This document shows, piece after piece, positions 41,593-51,300 of a stretch of 52,856 nt of DNA. The notes under the pieces are model-generated. The model was not told the origin of the DNA, did no database searches, and was given only the letters and a program-made list of their open reading frames with translations. Made by a program: the position numbers and the translations under genes. This DNA is from Natronobiforma cellulositropha (lineage in GTDB: Archaea > Halobacteriota > Halobacteria > Halobacteriales > Natrialbaceae). The stretch covers positions 1 through 52,856 of the forward strand of contig NZ_JANZXN010000004.1 of assembly GCF_025629245.1 (NCBI RefSeq), written 5' to 3'. Within the stretch, counting starts at the first letter, position 1. Each line of letters begins with the position of its first letter.

Positions 41593-42891
41593 ATGACTCC
41601 CACAGGCGTCACCGCGTTCTGTGACCGTGCGCGGGCGCTCGTCGACGCCGCCCCACCACGGACGCGGGCGGAGACGCAACGCTGGCTCGTCGAACCGTTG
41701 CTCACGACGCTCGGGTGGGAGACCGACACCACCGCGTGCGTCCGCGACGGACCGCTCCCCGGCCGCGACAGCGAGAGCGAGAGAGAGCACCGCCTCGAGT
41801 ACCGCTTTTCGGTCGAGGGCATCCCGGCGCTGTTCGTCGCCGTCGAGGCCTTCGACACCGGGCTCGAGGACGGGCGCGAACGCCGCCTCAGCGCGGCGAT
41901 GGCAGCCACCGGCGTCGACCGGGCGATCTACACCGACGGACGGACGATCCGACTGCTCGCCGGTGCCGACGGCACCGACCGCTTTACCACCTCGCTCGAG
42001 TCGCTCGAGGAGGCCACCTCGAACCTCGAGTTCGTCTCACGGCCCCACCTCGAACGGCGACTCGGCCACCACTCGCGCGCGCTCGCCCGCCGCCGCCTCG
42101 CCGTCGAGCGAGCCGCTATCGAAGCGACGATCACCGAGACGCTCACGGTGCGGACGGGAACCGCCTACCGGGGCGAACTCGAGCGGGCGAGTCGGCGCTT
42201 TCTCGACGAGGTGCTCGATACCTTCGGAGGCGACGGCCAGCGCGAGCGCGAACGCTTCGAGACGGCCCCCGCCGAGACGGACGGGCCAACTCGAGAGGCC
42301 ACGACACCGGCGCGAGCCGACTCGAGCGAGCCCACGACACCGGCGCGAGCCGACTCGAGCGAGCCCACGTCCTCGGTGGCCACCAGCGAGTCGGATACTC
42401 GAGCACGGACGAGTGAGACGGCGAGCGAGGACGGCCGAGCGCCAGGAAGGGGAACTGGCGAGGGGGAGACGGCCAGCACGGACTCGAGCGTCCGCGATAG
42501 CTCGGGCGAGGGTGGCAAAGACGGCGATAGCTCGGGCGAGGGTGGCAAAGACGGCGACGGAGAGTACGTCGTCAGATTCTTCAACGAGCGGGGCTCGATC
42601 GGCGCGGTCGGCCACGCGACCTCGGCGGGGGCGCTGGTCTCTGCCACCGAGTACCTCTTCGAGCGCGGCCTCAGCGGAGTCCGTCTCCCCTGGGCACCTG
42701 AGGACGGCCACACCGTCTTACACACCGAAGCGGTCCGCGCCGACGGCACGCCGATGGACGAGCCCGCCACCCTCGAGAACGGAACCATCCTCGAGACCGG
42801 CGGCACACCAGCCCAGCACCGCGCGCGACTCGAGGCGCTGGTCGAACGCGCTGGCCTGCGCGCGATGTTCACCGGCGACTGGCCCGACTGA
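41593..42891 (+). CDS. Protein with HsdR-N-like N-terminus, repeat linker and unknown C-terminal domain
   Basis: A 432-residue protein. The N-terminal ~200 residues (ETQRWLVEPLLTTLGWETD, RLEYRFSVEGIPALFVAVEAFD, AIYTDGRTIRLL) resemble the type I restriction HsdR N-terminal region. A low-complexity linker follows with two perfect DNA tandem repeats: 33 bp twice (42301-42333, 42334-42366; TTPARADSSEP) and 30 bp twice (42496-42525, 42526-42555; DSSGEGGKDG). The C-terminal ~110 residues (YVVRFFNERGSIGAVGHATSAG) are unassigned. It sits between the chemotaxis and pilus blocks. No methyltransferase or specificity gene is near, so it is not a standard restriction enzyme. Confidence 0.7.
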   Translation: MTPTGVTAFCDRARALVDAAPPRTRAETQRWLVEPLLTTLGWETDTTACVRDGPLPGRDSESEREHRLEYRFSVEGIPALFVAVEAFDTGLEDGRERRLSAAMAATGVDRAIYTDGRTIRLLAGADGTDRFTTSLESLEEATSNLEFVSRPHLERRLGHHSRALARRRLAVERAAIEATITETLTVRTGTAYRGELERASRRFLDEVLDTFGGDGQRERERFETAPAETDGPTREATTPARADSSEPTTPARADSSEPTSSVATSESDTRARTSETASEDGRAPGRGTGEGETASTDSSVRDSSGEGGKDGDSSGEGGKDGDGEYVVRFFNERGSIGAVGHATSAGALVSATEYLFERGLSGVRLPWAPEDGHTVLHTEAVRADGTPMDEPATLENGTILETGGTPAQHRARLEALVERAGLRAMFTGDWPD

Positions 42892-42911
42892 CCGGCCACC
42901 GGCCGGCCCCC

Positions 42912-43682
42912 TCAGAGTTCGACATCGACGGTCACGATCCGAACCGTCACCGTATCGACCTCACACACACCGTCCTCCCAGCCGTTTCGCTCGAGGACGT
43001 GCGCCTCCCAGCCGGTCTCGAACGCCGAATCAGAGACGGTGATATTGACCTCACCGGCATCCGTGTAGCGTGCCGTCTGCACGTCGGTCTGTACGACGGA
43101 GAGTTCGACGCCGCCCGCCCCGGCGATCGAGCGCGCTTCGGCCTCGCTGTCGATCTCGAGAACGGAGATCAGCGCCGTCTCCCGGTCGGGTGAACAGACG
43201 AGGTGGGGGCGCTCGATGACGGCGCTCTGGGTCGGCTCGCCGTCGACACCACGGAAGACGCCGCCCGCCTCCATCGCGATGACGCTCGAGCCACGCTGGT
43301 AGGTGATCGAGCCGGTTTCGACCGTGTGCTCGAGCGACCCGTTGACCGAGATCTCGAGCGTCGTCCCGTTCTCGTCTACGGCGACACGGCCGTCACGGAG
43401 GGCGAGTTCGCCCGAGCGCTCTTCGATCGCGCCGTGGCGGACGACGTCGTTGAAGTTCTCAGAGAGGGCGCTCATCGCGCGCTCGGCGTTTCGGAGCTGT
43501 TCACCCTCCTGGTAGTCTCCCATCGACTGGAAGCCAACCGTATAGAGGATGCCGACGGAGCCGATGATGATCGCGAAGACGAGGATGAACGCGATCACCT
43601 CGCTGACCCCGCGGTCCGTCCGCCCGCTCGAGGGACCTACCCGAAGCGTCCGCGGCGCGCTATCGGAGTCACGTCGCGCCAT
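42912..43682 (-). CDS. Pilin-like membrane protein (DUF7289-like)
   Basis: A 256-residue protein with an archaeal pilin-like N-terminus: after a basic lead, DRGVSEVIAFILVFAIIIGSVGILY (about 23-47) is a single hydrophobic helix with a plausible PibD-type cleavage site before it. The rest is a beta-rich extracellular domain (ISVNGSLEHTVETGSITYQRGSSVIAMEAGG). It is the last gene of the pilus operon; its start abuts the upstream neighbour's stop. Likely a minor pilin of the type IV pilus. DUF numbers are from memory. Confidence 0.75.
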   Translation of the reverse strand: MARRDSDSAPRTLRVGPSSGRTDRGVSEVIAFILVFAIIIGSVGILYTVGFQSMGDYQEGEQLRNAERAMSALSENFNDVVRHGAIEERSGELALRDGRVAVDENGTTLEISVNGSLEHTVETGSITYQRGSSVIAMEAGGVFRGVDGEPTQSAVIERPHLVCSPDRETALISVLEIDSEAEARSIAGAGGVELSVVQTDVQTARYTDAGEVNITVSDSAFETGWEAHVLERNGWEDGVCEVDTVTVRIVTVDVEL

Positions 43683-44167
43683 CAGTGACCACTCTCCATG
43701 GTGATCTCGGAACCGTCAGAGCGGAACGTGATCGGCCCGCCACGGGCGCTCGCGTCGGTGTCGAGGTCGGCATCGACTGCCACCGGCACCTGAACCTCGA
43801 CATCCTCACCACTCGACTCGAGGAGCAGACAGTGCTCAGACTGGTTCACCAGCGGTGAGGTGCAGTCGTCGTCGTCACCGACATCGATCGAGTAGCCCGA
43901 CCCCGACACCGACCGCGGGTGGCTCACCCGGAGAACTACGTCGTCAGAGCCATCCGAGAGGCGGTCGACACTCGAGAGTTCACCCGAGAGGCGCTCACCG
44001 ATCGTCGTCAGCGAACTCTCGGCACCGCGTTCTTTCTCGCCGTCGATGAGCGTCCCCGCGCCGATCATCAGCCCCGTGATCAACACCGCCGTGATCGCGA
44101 TCGTGAGCACGTGCGTGACGGCGATCGAGACCGCCCGGTCGTCGCGACCGAATCGCGAGCGCATCAT
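43682..44167 (-). CDS. Small pilin-like membrane protein (DUF7266-like)
   Basis: A 161-residue protein with RDDRAVSIAVTHVLTIAITAVLITGLMIGAG at the N-terminus, a charged lead then one hydrophobic helix. The extracellular domain has a Cys pair (DDDDCTSPLV, SEHCLLLE). Start codons ATG 44167 or 44164; the gene overlaps the previous stop by 4 bp. Probable minor pilin; function inferred from the operon. Confidence 0.7.
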   Translation of the reverse strand: MMRSRFGRDDRAVSIAVTHVLTIAITAVLITGLMIGAGTLIDGEKERGAESSLTTIGERLSGELSSVDRLSDGSDDVVLRVSHPRSVSGSGYSIDVGDDDDCTSPLVNQSEHCLLLESSGEDVEVQVPVAVDADLDTDASARGGPITFRSDGSEITMESGH

Positions 44168-45075
44168 GGCCGATCACCGTAGACCTCGATCGGCAGGGAG
44201 CGCTCGTAGGAGAGGTCACTCGAGTCGGAGGTGTACTCGAGCTCGAGTGCCCAGGCGACCTCTCGACCGTCGTGTGACGGAATAATACCAGGCTCACCGC
44301 CTGCGACGACTACTTCGTACGATCCGTAGAGATCACCAATTGAGATCGCCGGGTCCTCGAACTGGAGGGAATCGTACGATCCCTGAACGGCTGAAGCAAC
44401 GTCCAGACAGTCGCTCGAATCGTACTCGCCGTTCGCTTCCCCTCGCAATACGTCGATCGTTACCGACTCACTCGACTGAGGAGTGATTTCACACTGCGGA
44501 CCACCGACCACCTCGACGGTAACGGTGTCGCTAGCCGAAACCCGAGTGAACCAGACCGTCGTGTCGTCGCTGAGGTTCAGTTCCAGTCGACCGTTTGAAT
44601 CAGACTGGTCGAGGTCGATCGTTACTAACAGCTGTCCAAATTCTCGTGGTAAAGTGCTATCGAATACCTCTCCCTCGTCGTTCAGCGGACTCGAAGGTTC
44701 CTCTTGGAAGAGCACTCCGGGCTCCTCGTCGACCATCTCGGCACTGATCGCCACCGGTCGGGACTCCCCGCTCGAGCGTTCGTACAACTCGAGGAAGGCC
44801 GCGACCTCTGCGTCGACGTCGCCGCCGTTGCGGTTGGTCTCCTGGACCAGACCGCGCAGGTTACGCTCGAGTTCGAGTTCGGTCTGGTGGGCGTCGCCCG
44901 TCTGTTCGATGGAGGTGCTCGAGGAGATGGTCTGGGTGTAGAGGACGCTGTTGAGGACGACCACGACCCCGAGGATGATGAAGGCGACCGCGATAGCCGC
45001 GATGAGGACGAGCTGGGCGCGCTCGCGGCGGGTCGCGTCGGGCCTGGCCGGCGCGAGCGAGGGGACGCTCACCAT
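44164..45075 (-). CDS. Pilin-like membrane protein (DUF7261-like)
   Basis: A 303-residue protein with TRRERAQLVLIAAIAVAFIILGVVVVLN near the N-terminus (charged, then one hydrophobic helix) and a larger, beta-rich external domain (LLVTIDLDQSDSNGRLELNLSDDTTVWF). Several NxT/NxS glycosylation-type sites are present. It overlaps the 5' neighbour by 7 bp. Part of the pilus operon. Confidence 0.73.
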   Translation of the reverse strand: MVSVPSLAPARPDATRRERAQLVLIAAIAVAFIILGVVVVLNSVLYTQTISSSTSIEQTGDAHQTELELERNLRGLVQETNRNGGDVDAEVAAFLELYERSSGESRPVAISAEMVDEEPGVLFQEEPSSPLNDEGEVFDSTLPREFGQLLVTIDLDQSDSNGRLELNLSDDTTVWFTRVSASDTVTVEVVGGPQCEITPQSSESVTIDVLRGEANGEYDSSDCLDVASAVQGSYDSLQFEDPAISIGDLYGSYEVVVAGGEPGIIPSHDGREVAWALELEYTSDSSDLSYERSLPIEVYGDRP

Positions 45076-45749
45076 ACGATCACCCGCACTTCGACGAGGT
45101 TGTAGAGGTCGCGATCGTCATCGACGTTCGGGATCGGGTACTCCCCCTCGGCGTCGGCGAGCGTCCGGTCGTCGTCGGGAGCGGTCAGCTGCTGGCCGTC
45201 GTAGAGAGCGACCGTCTGGCTGCCGGTGAAGGCGTTCGGACTCGGCCGGCCCTGGTAGACGAGGTAGAACGAACTCGAGTCGTCCCCGTCGTCGGTCCGG
45301 TAGACGAGTTCGACGTTGTAGTTTCGCCCGCTCTCCTCGAAGCGTTCGTCGAGGAGCGTCCCGAAGGCCGTCGCCATCGCCGCCTCGTCTGCGAACTGAC
45401 CGGAGGTGTAGTTCCCCCGCTGGGTCGGCGGGACGGTCGCATTGTGGTAGCCGCCGTCGCCGTCGAGACCGCCATCTGCACTCCAGTAGCGGATCAGGTG
45501 CGACAGCTGGCCGTCGTTCTCGGCGACGACGAGCGCGTCAGAGACCTCCTGTTGAAGCTGTGCCTGGACCGTCCGGTCGACGGCACCGCCGGTCGTCGGC
45601 GTGATGACGATCGATTGGATGGCGAAGAGGACCGCCGTCAGGACGATGATCGCGCCGACGAATCCCTCGAGCGTGTACGCCTGAGCGCGCTCGTGGCCGT
45701 CGTAGCCGGTCGATCGGTTCGGTTTTCGGTTGGAGTCAGGTCGTTGCAT
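45069..45749 (-). CDS. Pilin-like membrane protein (DUF7288-like)
   Basis: A 226-residue protein: ERAQAYTLEGFVGAIIVLTAVLFAIQS at the N-terminus is a pilin-like segment with a hydrophobic helix and a Glu in the fifth/sixth position after the presumed cleavage site, as in mature pilins. The extracellular domain includes NATVPPTQRGNYTSGQF. Probable minor pilin in the operon. Confidence 0.75.
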   Translation of the reverse strand: MQRPDSNRKPNRSTGYDGHERAQAYTLEGFVGAIIVLTAVLFAIQSIVITPTTGGAVDRTVQAQLQQEVSDALVVAENDGQLSHLIRYWSADGGLDGDGGYHNATVPPTQRGNYTSGQFADEAAMATAFGTLLDERFEESGRNYNVELVYRTDDGDDSSSFYLVYQGRPSPNAFTGSQTVALYDGQQLTAPDDDRTLADAEGEYPIPNVDDDRDLYNLVEVRVIVW

Positions 45750-45752
45750 CTG

Positions 45753-46316
45753 TTACCACACCCGTACCACGAGTCGACACGATGGCTCACAGACGTCGTG
45801 GATCGGTTCTCCATCGAGCGAGAGGTCGCTCCCGTCGACATCGCGCATATCGACGGTGACGATGCGTGCCGAACTGGCCGCGTCCTGTCCGGTGTAGGGA
45901 TCGCCGCCGGCGACGATTCGCCGGTCGTCGCGTGAGAGCGACTGGTTGACCCGCTCGAGTGAGACGTTCAGCCGGTCGACCGCGACCGAGTCAGTCGCCC
46001 GGAGACCGAGGTCCCCGGCGAGGTCGAAGCTGTCGTTTTCGGTGAGGTCGACCAGCGCGCTGCCGTTGACGTGGTTGGGCCGCGCCGGGTTCTCCGCGAG
46101 GTCGTCGACGAGCGTTGCCGCGATGCGATCGGCCTGTGCGGACTCCCCGCCGCCGTAAGCCGAGGCGTACGGCGTGATGAGCGAGGGGACGTACGAGAAG
46201 ACGAACGCGATGGCGAGTAAGAAGACGCCGATGCCGACGACGAAGTCCTGCGTCGTCTGCCCGCGCCCGCGAAGCGAGATCGAAACCGTCCGTTTGCGAG
46301 GGCGTTCGCGCGTCAT
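45753..46316 (-). CDS. Pilin-like membrane protein (DUF7287-like)
   Basis: A 187-residue protein: RGRGQTTQDFVVGIGVFLLAIAFVFS is close to the archaeal class III pilin signal (RGQ then a hydrophobic helix). The extracellular domain has a Cys pair (HDVCEPSCRLVV) near the end. It follows the pilC-like gene by 1 bp. Probable pilin or pseudopilin. Confidence 0.75.
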   Translation of the reverse strand: MTRERPRKRTVSISLRGRGQTTQDFVVGIGVFLLAIAFVFSYVPSLITPYASAYGGGESAQADRIAATLVDDLAENPARPNHVNGSALVDLTENDSFDLAGDLGLRATDSVAVDRLNVSLERVNQSLSRDDRRIVAGGDPYTGQDAASSARIVTVDMRDVDGSDLSLDGEPIHDVCEPSCRLVVRVW

Positions 46317-46317
46317 C

Positions 46318-48387
46318 TCAGGCCACCAGTACCCAGGCGACGAGTGCGATCGTCACGAGGACGATCACGTATTTCAGGCCGCTCAGGAGGTCGGCATCGC
46401 GCATGTAGCCGCTGATGAACCCCGAGAGGATCGCCTGGAAGGTCACCGCGTGGAAGAACAACAGCGACAGCAGGCTGGTGTCGATGTTCTCCGCGAGGTC
46501 GGCGTCGTCGAGCGGGCCGCCAGCGCCGCCAGTGTCGACGTCCGTACTCGCCGTCGTCTCGAGTCCGGCGACGGTGTCGATGAACTGCGTCTTGAGGATG
46601 GCGATCACCGCGAGCAGCGTCATGAACGTCATGATGATGATGACGACCTGCATGCGCGTTCGCGATTTGCGGTCGCGTTCGATGTCGTCGTGGTTCTCGC
46701 TGGCTCGCGCCGCAGTGCGGAGGACGGCCGAAATCTGGTTCGACGCCTCCTGGGCTTTCGTGACGAGTTTGACGGTGCGTGCCAGTCTGGGAATGTGGTA
46801 CTTGTTGTTGAACTCCGTCAGCGCCTCGGTGAGGCTCATCCCGTAGTTGACCTTCGTGTGCATCATCTCGAACTCGCGGGCGAGTTTCGAGTTCGTCGTC
46901 TCGGAGACCGACTTGAACGACTCGAGCAGCGTCAGCCCGGTATCGTTCGCACTCGAGAGCTTCCGGAGGTCGTCGGAGAGCGTGACGACGACGCGGGTGC
47001 GCGAGCGGACGTTCCACTCGCGGAAGATGGCGAGCGGCACCATCGTGATGTAGAGCGGAATGTAAACGTAGATGATCGTTCCCCAGACGGGGCTCTCGAC
47101 GAGTTCGGCCCAGGACAGTGGCGCAGAGCCGCGTACCATCGCCGTCGCGACGATCACGAGCGAGGCTGGGACGGTCAGCGCCAGCGTCAACAGCGGGTTC
47201 TCCCGGAAGAAGATGTGGGGCCGACGCAGGACGGAAATCGTCTCGTGGGTGCCCTCACGGTTTTTGATCCGGTCGAAGATGCTGTACTCACCGGTGAAGC
47301 GCTCGACCAGGCCGAGGTCTAACAGCCCCTGGTTTCGCTCGCTCTCGATGCGGCGATTGTCCGGGCCGCCGGTGAGGTAGCCGTCGCCGGGTTCGTCGTG
47401 TTTGACCGTCGAAACCAGGACGATGAAGCCGATGCCCGTCATCGGGATGAGACCGTAGACGGTCATGTAGAGCATCTCGTTCGAGACGTCCGTCCCGGGA
47501 ACCATCTGCATGATCACCATGATGATGATCAACAGCAGCGGGAACAGCGAGAGCGTCATGTACATCTCGCCGAACAGCTCGAGCGTCTCGAGGGTGAGTT
47601 CCTGTTGCTGTTTGGCGGTTCGCATGTGCTTTTCCTTCTTATCCTCGAGGAAGTGTTGCATGTCACCGCCACTGTTGACGATCGAGAGCATGTCGGTCAG
47701 AAACTGCGAGAGTTCGTCACTCGGCGTCTCGATCGCCTGTTTGCGGATCGCCGTCCGGTAGTCGATGTCGAAGTACTCCGTCTCCTGGACGATGCTCTGG
47801 AACTCCTTCGAGACCTCGCCGTAGGTGTCGTCGGCCTGTGCCATCGCCTCTAAGATCTCGAGCTGGTTGAGACCGCCGACCGAGAGCGCGTACATGAACG
47901 AGACGGAGTCGGTCAGCAGCATGTTGATCTCGCGCTTGCGGGCGGACGCACGCGAGTAGGGGACGGCGACGAGCGAGCCAAAGCCCATCGCGAAGCCGAG
48001 CGAGCCGAGAACCAGGCCGGTGAGCAACACCAGCGCGGGGTCGCGTCCGTTGAGCACGAGCCAGCGGACCGTCGGATTCTCCGGGATAGGCATTCCGAGC
48101 ATTCCCTGGGTCTGGATGAGGCCCGTAAAGAACAGGCCGTAGCCGACCAGCAAGCCGAGCAGCCAGAGGAACAGTCCACAAATAAACCCGATACCGATGG
48201 CGCGCGAGAGGTACAACTCGACGGTATCGGTCATCCGCGCCTGCGCCAGTTTCAGTTCGACGTCCGCGACGAGCTGGCTGTCGCCGCTGAACAGCCGGTC
48301 GTACAGCGGGTAGAACGTGTCACCGAGCAGGTCAGACGTCCCCGTCCCCCCACCAGGAGCGGTGTCGCCGGGCGTCTTGAGGCTCAT
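46318..48387 (-). CDS. pilC: PilC/TadC-like type IV pilus membrane platform protein
   Basis: A 689-residue protein with two T2SSF modules. Hydrophobic segments lie at about 60-85, 115-150, 285-340, 420-470 and 600-689. The soluble F-domain segments contain SFMYALSVGGLNQLEILEAM and TLSDDLRKLSSANDTGLTLLESFKS. It forms the inner membrane platform for pilus assembly, working with the ATPase encoded just upstream. Start and ATPase stop overlap (ATGA). Confidence 0.92.
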   Translation of the reverse strand: MSLKTPGDTAPGGGTGTSDLLGDTFYPLYDRLFSGDSQLVADVELKLAQARMTDTVELYLSRAIGIGFICGLFLWLLGLLVGYGLFFTGLIQTQGMLGMPIPENPTVRWLVLNGRDPALVLLTGLVLGSLGFAMGFGSLVAVPYSRASARKREINMLLTDSVSFMYALSVGGLNQLEILEAMAQADDTYGEVSKEFQSIVQETEYFDIDYRTAIRKQAIETPSDELSQFLTDMLSIVNSGGDMQHFLEDKKEKHMRTAKQQQELTLETLELFGEMYMTLSLFPLLLIIIMVIMQMVPGTDVSNEMLYMTVYGLIPMTGIGFIVLVSTVKHDEPGDGYLTGGPDNRRIESERNQGLLDLGLVERFTGEYSIFDRIKNREGTHETISVLRRPHIFFRENPLLTLALTVPASLVIVATAMVRGSAPLSWAELVESPVWGTIIYVYIPLYITMVPLAIFREWNVRSRTRVVVTLSDDLRKLSSANDTGLTLLESFKSVSETTNSKLAREFEMMHTKVNYGMSLTEALTEFNNKYHIPRLARTVKLVTKAQEASNQISAVLRTAARASENHDDIERDRKSRTRMQVVIIIMTFMTLLAVIAILKTQFIDTVAGLETTASTDVDTGGAGGPLDDADLAENIDTSLLSLLFFHAVTFQAILSGFISGYMRDADLLSGLKYVIVLVTIALVAWVLVA

Positions 48388-51300
48388 TCGTCGGCCTCCC
48401 GACGGTCGTCGTCCGCACTCGATTCCGACTCGTCGTCCGCACTCGACTCCGACTCGAACATCGACTCGTCGGTATCGACCTCTTCACCGAAGAGCGACTC
48501 CGCAGCCTCGTCGTCACCGAATATCGAATCGTCGTCGGAGTCGGTAAAGAGCGAGCCAGGAGACCGGTCGTCGTCACTCACGGCCACATCGTCGGAGCCG
48601 GTTGACGGGTCGTCGGAGCCGGCGAACGCGTCGTCGACACCGCTGTCGGTCGAGGCGTCTGTCGCCGTTTCCTCGCCGAAGATCGAACGCTCGCCGTGTT
48701 CGTCAGCCCCATCGTCTGTAGTGAACTCCTCGACATCGCCGAAGATCGACTCGAGGTCACCGCCGGGGAACATCTCGTCGAATTCGGCGGTCTCACTCGA
48801 GGGTTCGGGGTCGGCGTCGGTCGAATCGATGGCGGCCGAACCGCCGGAGAGGTCGGACTCGACGTCTTCGAGCGCCTGGTCCATATCGGAGAAGAGGGCA
48901 TCGATGTCGTCACCGTCGGACTGCTCGGCCGTCGACTGGGCGCTCGTCCAGTCGGAGAAGTCGAACTCTGCGGATTCGCCGGCGTGTCCCTCGAGCGCGG
49001 GGGCGTCGAGTTCGAACTCCTCGAACTGGGGGCGCTCGTCGCTATCCTCGAGCGCCGACGGCGGTGTCGCGTCGGCGGTCTCGACTGCACCCACGGAAGC
49101 GTCGAGATCCGACGCCGACGCCGGTGCGGTGGCCGTCTCCGCCGCGTCACCCTCTTCGAGCGCCGGACGAGCGGGTGCGTCGGTGTCGCCAGCCGGTGTG
49201 TCGGCCGCGTCGTCGACGGCCCCATCAGCTGATGCACTCGCACCCTCCCCAGGACCGACGTCGCCGTCGTCGTCGAGCCAGGAGGGGGCTGTCGAACCGT
49301 CGTCGTCGCCGAACGTGAACGCCTCGTCGTCACCGAGGTCCCACGTGTCGTCGGACTCGGCGGTATCACCGAAGTCGAACTCGTCGTCGCCGCCGACCGT
49401 GATCGGGTCCGCCGGTTCGATACCGCCGAGCGCGCTCGCGAGACCGCTGACCGCACGCCCGCGGTACTCTTCGAACAGCGACTCCTCGGCACGCTCTAAG
49501 ATGTCCATCGAGAGGTTGTACGTCTCGTCGGTCGCGTCCGGACGCGGGACGAGTTCTTCTTTCTCCGGGTCGACGTTGATCTGGACGCTCTCCATCTCCC
49601 GAAGGTCCTCGAGACTGTCCTCGAGCTGGCCGTTGGCGACGAGCGTCAGAATGGTGTCGGGGTCGTTGATGAATGCCTGGACGGTCGCGGCGACCTGCGC
49701 GTAGGTGTTGAGACCGTTCTTGATCAGGTAGGCGAGGATGACCTGCCGTTTGAACAGTTCCTCCTGGAGTTTCTCGTGGCTCCAGCCGCGGTCGAACTGG
49801 ATCTCGGAGAGGGTGTTCGAGTCACCCATCTTGAGGTACTCGTCGGTTTCGGCCTGCCACTGGTAGACGTCCTGGACGTTGATCTCGTCGTGTTCGGCCT
49901 CGTAGTGGTTGATCTCGGTGAGCGACTTGTTTCGGCGGACCTTCCCACCCTGGACCCGTGTCTGGGTCTGGATCGAGACCAGGTCGAGCGCCGTAAACAT
50001 CGTCTTCGAGACGTTGATCGGATCGGTCGTAAAGCGTTTGAGCACCTCGTCGACGGAGTCGGCGTGGAAGGTCGTGTAGGTCGTGTGGCCGGTCGACATG
50101 ACCTGAAACAGTGTCCGTCCCTCCTCACCACGGATCTCACCCATCACGATGTAGTCGGGCCGCTGTCGGAGCGCGGCCTCGAGGAGGTCGAACTCGTCGA
50201 CGTCGCCCTGCGCGTCGTCGTTGAACGACGGACGGGTGACGCTCGCGATCCAGTTTCGCTGGGGGAGTTCGACCTCGCGGGTGTCCTCGATGGAGACGAT
50301 TTTGGTGTTCGAGGGGATAAACAGCGAGACGGCGTTGAGCGAGGTCGTCTTCCCGGACGCGGTACCCCCGGCGAAGATCAGGCTCTTGTGGTTCTCGATG
50401 GCCAGCCAGAGGAACGCCATCTCGTCGAGCGAGAAGGTGTTCCAGTTGATGAGGTCGACTGGCGTGAACGGCACGTCCTTGAACTGCCTGATCGTGTAGT
50501 TCGTCCCGTGGTCGGAGACCTCCTTGCCGAGCGTCAGTTGCGCACGCGAGCCGTCGGGCAGGGTCGCGTCGACCTGTGGCAGGCGCTTGCTGATCCCCTT
50601 CCCGGAGCGCTGGGCGAGTTTGACGACGAACCCGTCGAGGTCGTCCTCGCCGTGGTAGATGTTCGAAATGATCTGCTCGTACTCGGAGTGGTAGACGAAG
50701 ACCGGTGAGTGGTAGCCGTCGACCGAGATGTCCTCGACGTTGATGTCGTGTTTGATGCCGTCGATGCGCTCGTAACCGATGAAATCGCGTTTGAGGTGGT
50801 ACAGTAACTTCTCGACCTGGTACTCACTCAGGGTGTCGGAATCTTCCTCGAGCACGACCGGTTCGGGTCGGGTCTCGATCCCCTCGAGACGCGTCTCACT
50901 CGCGTCGTCGTCGGTCTCCTCCTCGTCGTCGAGCAGCGTCCGGAGCGTCTCGAGGAGACCGACCTTCTTCGCACCGCTCGTCCGCTCGAACAGGTCGTAG
51001 CGTTTCAACAGGCGGCGCGTCTCCGTCTCGATGACGTTCCGACGGCCGTCCTCGTTCGCCTTCTCTTTGATGCCGTCCTCGGAGTACTTGATCGCCGTCC
51101 TGAGCTTCCCCGAGAGGAATTCACGAAGTTCGACCTCGATCTCGTTGAAGTACGGTTCGACCATGTAGTACTTCTTCTCGTTTTCCTTCTCGGAGTGGAA
51201 GATGATGACGAACGCGTAGGGCTTGTTGACCCAGTAGCGCTCGACCTCGCGGTAAAATCGCTTCTTCCGGAACGAGACCGCCTTCTCGAGGTCGTAGCGG

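Noticed and set aside
41593-42891. Type I restriction enzyme subunit HsdR
   Set aside because: Only the N-terminal region resembles HsdR; helicase motifs and partner genes are missing.
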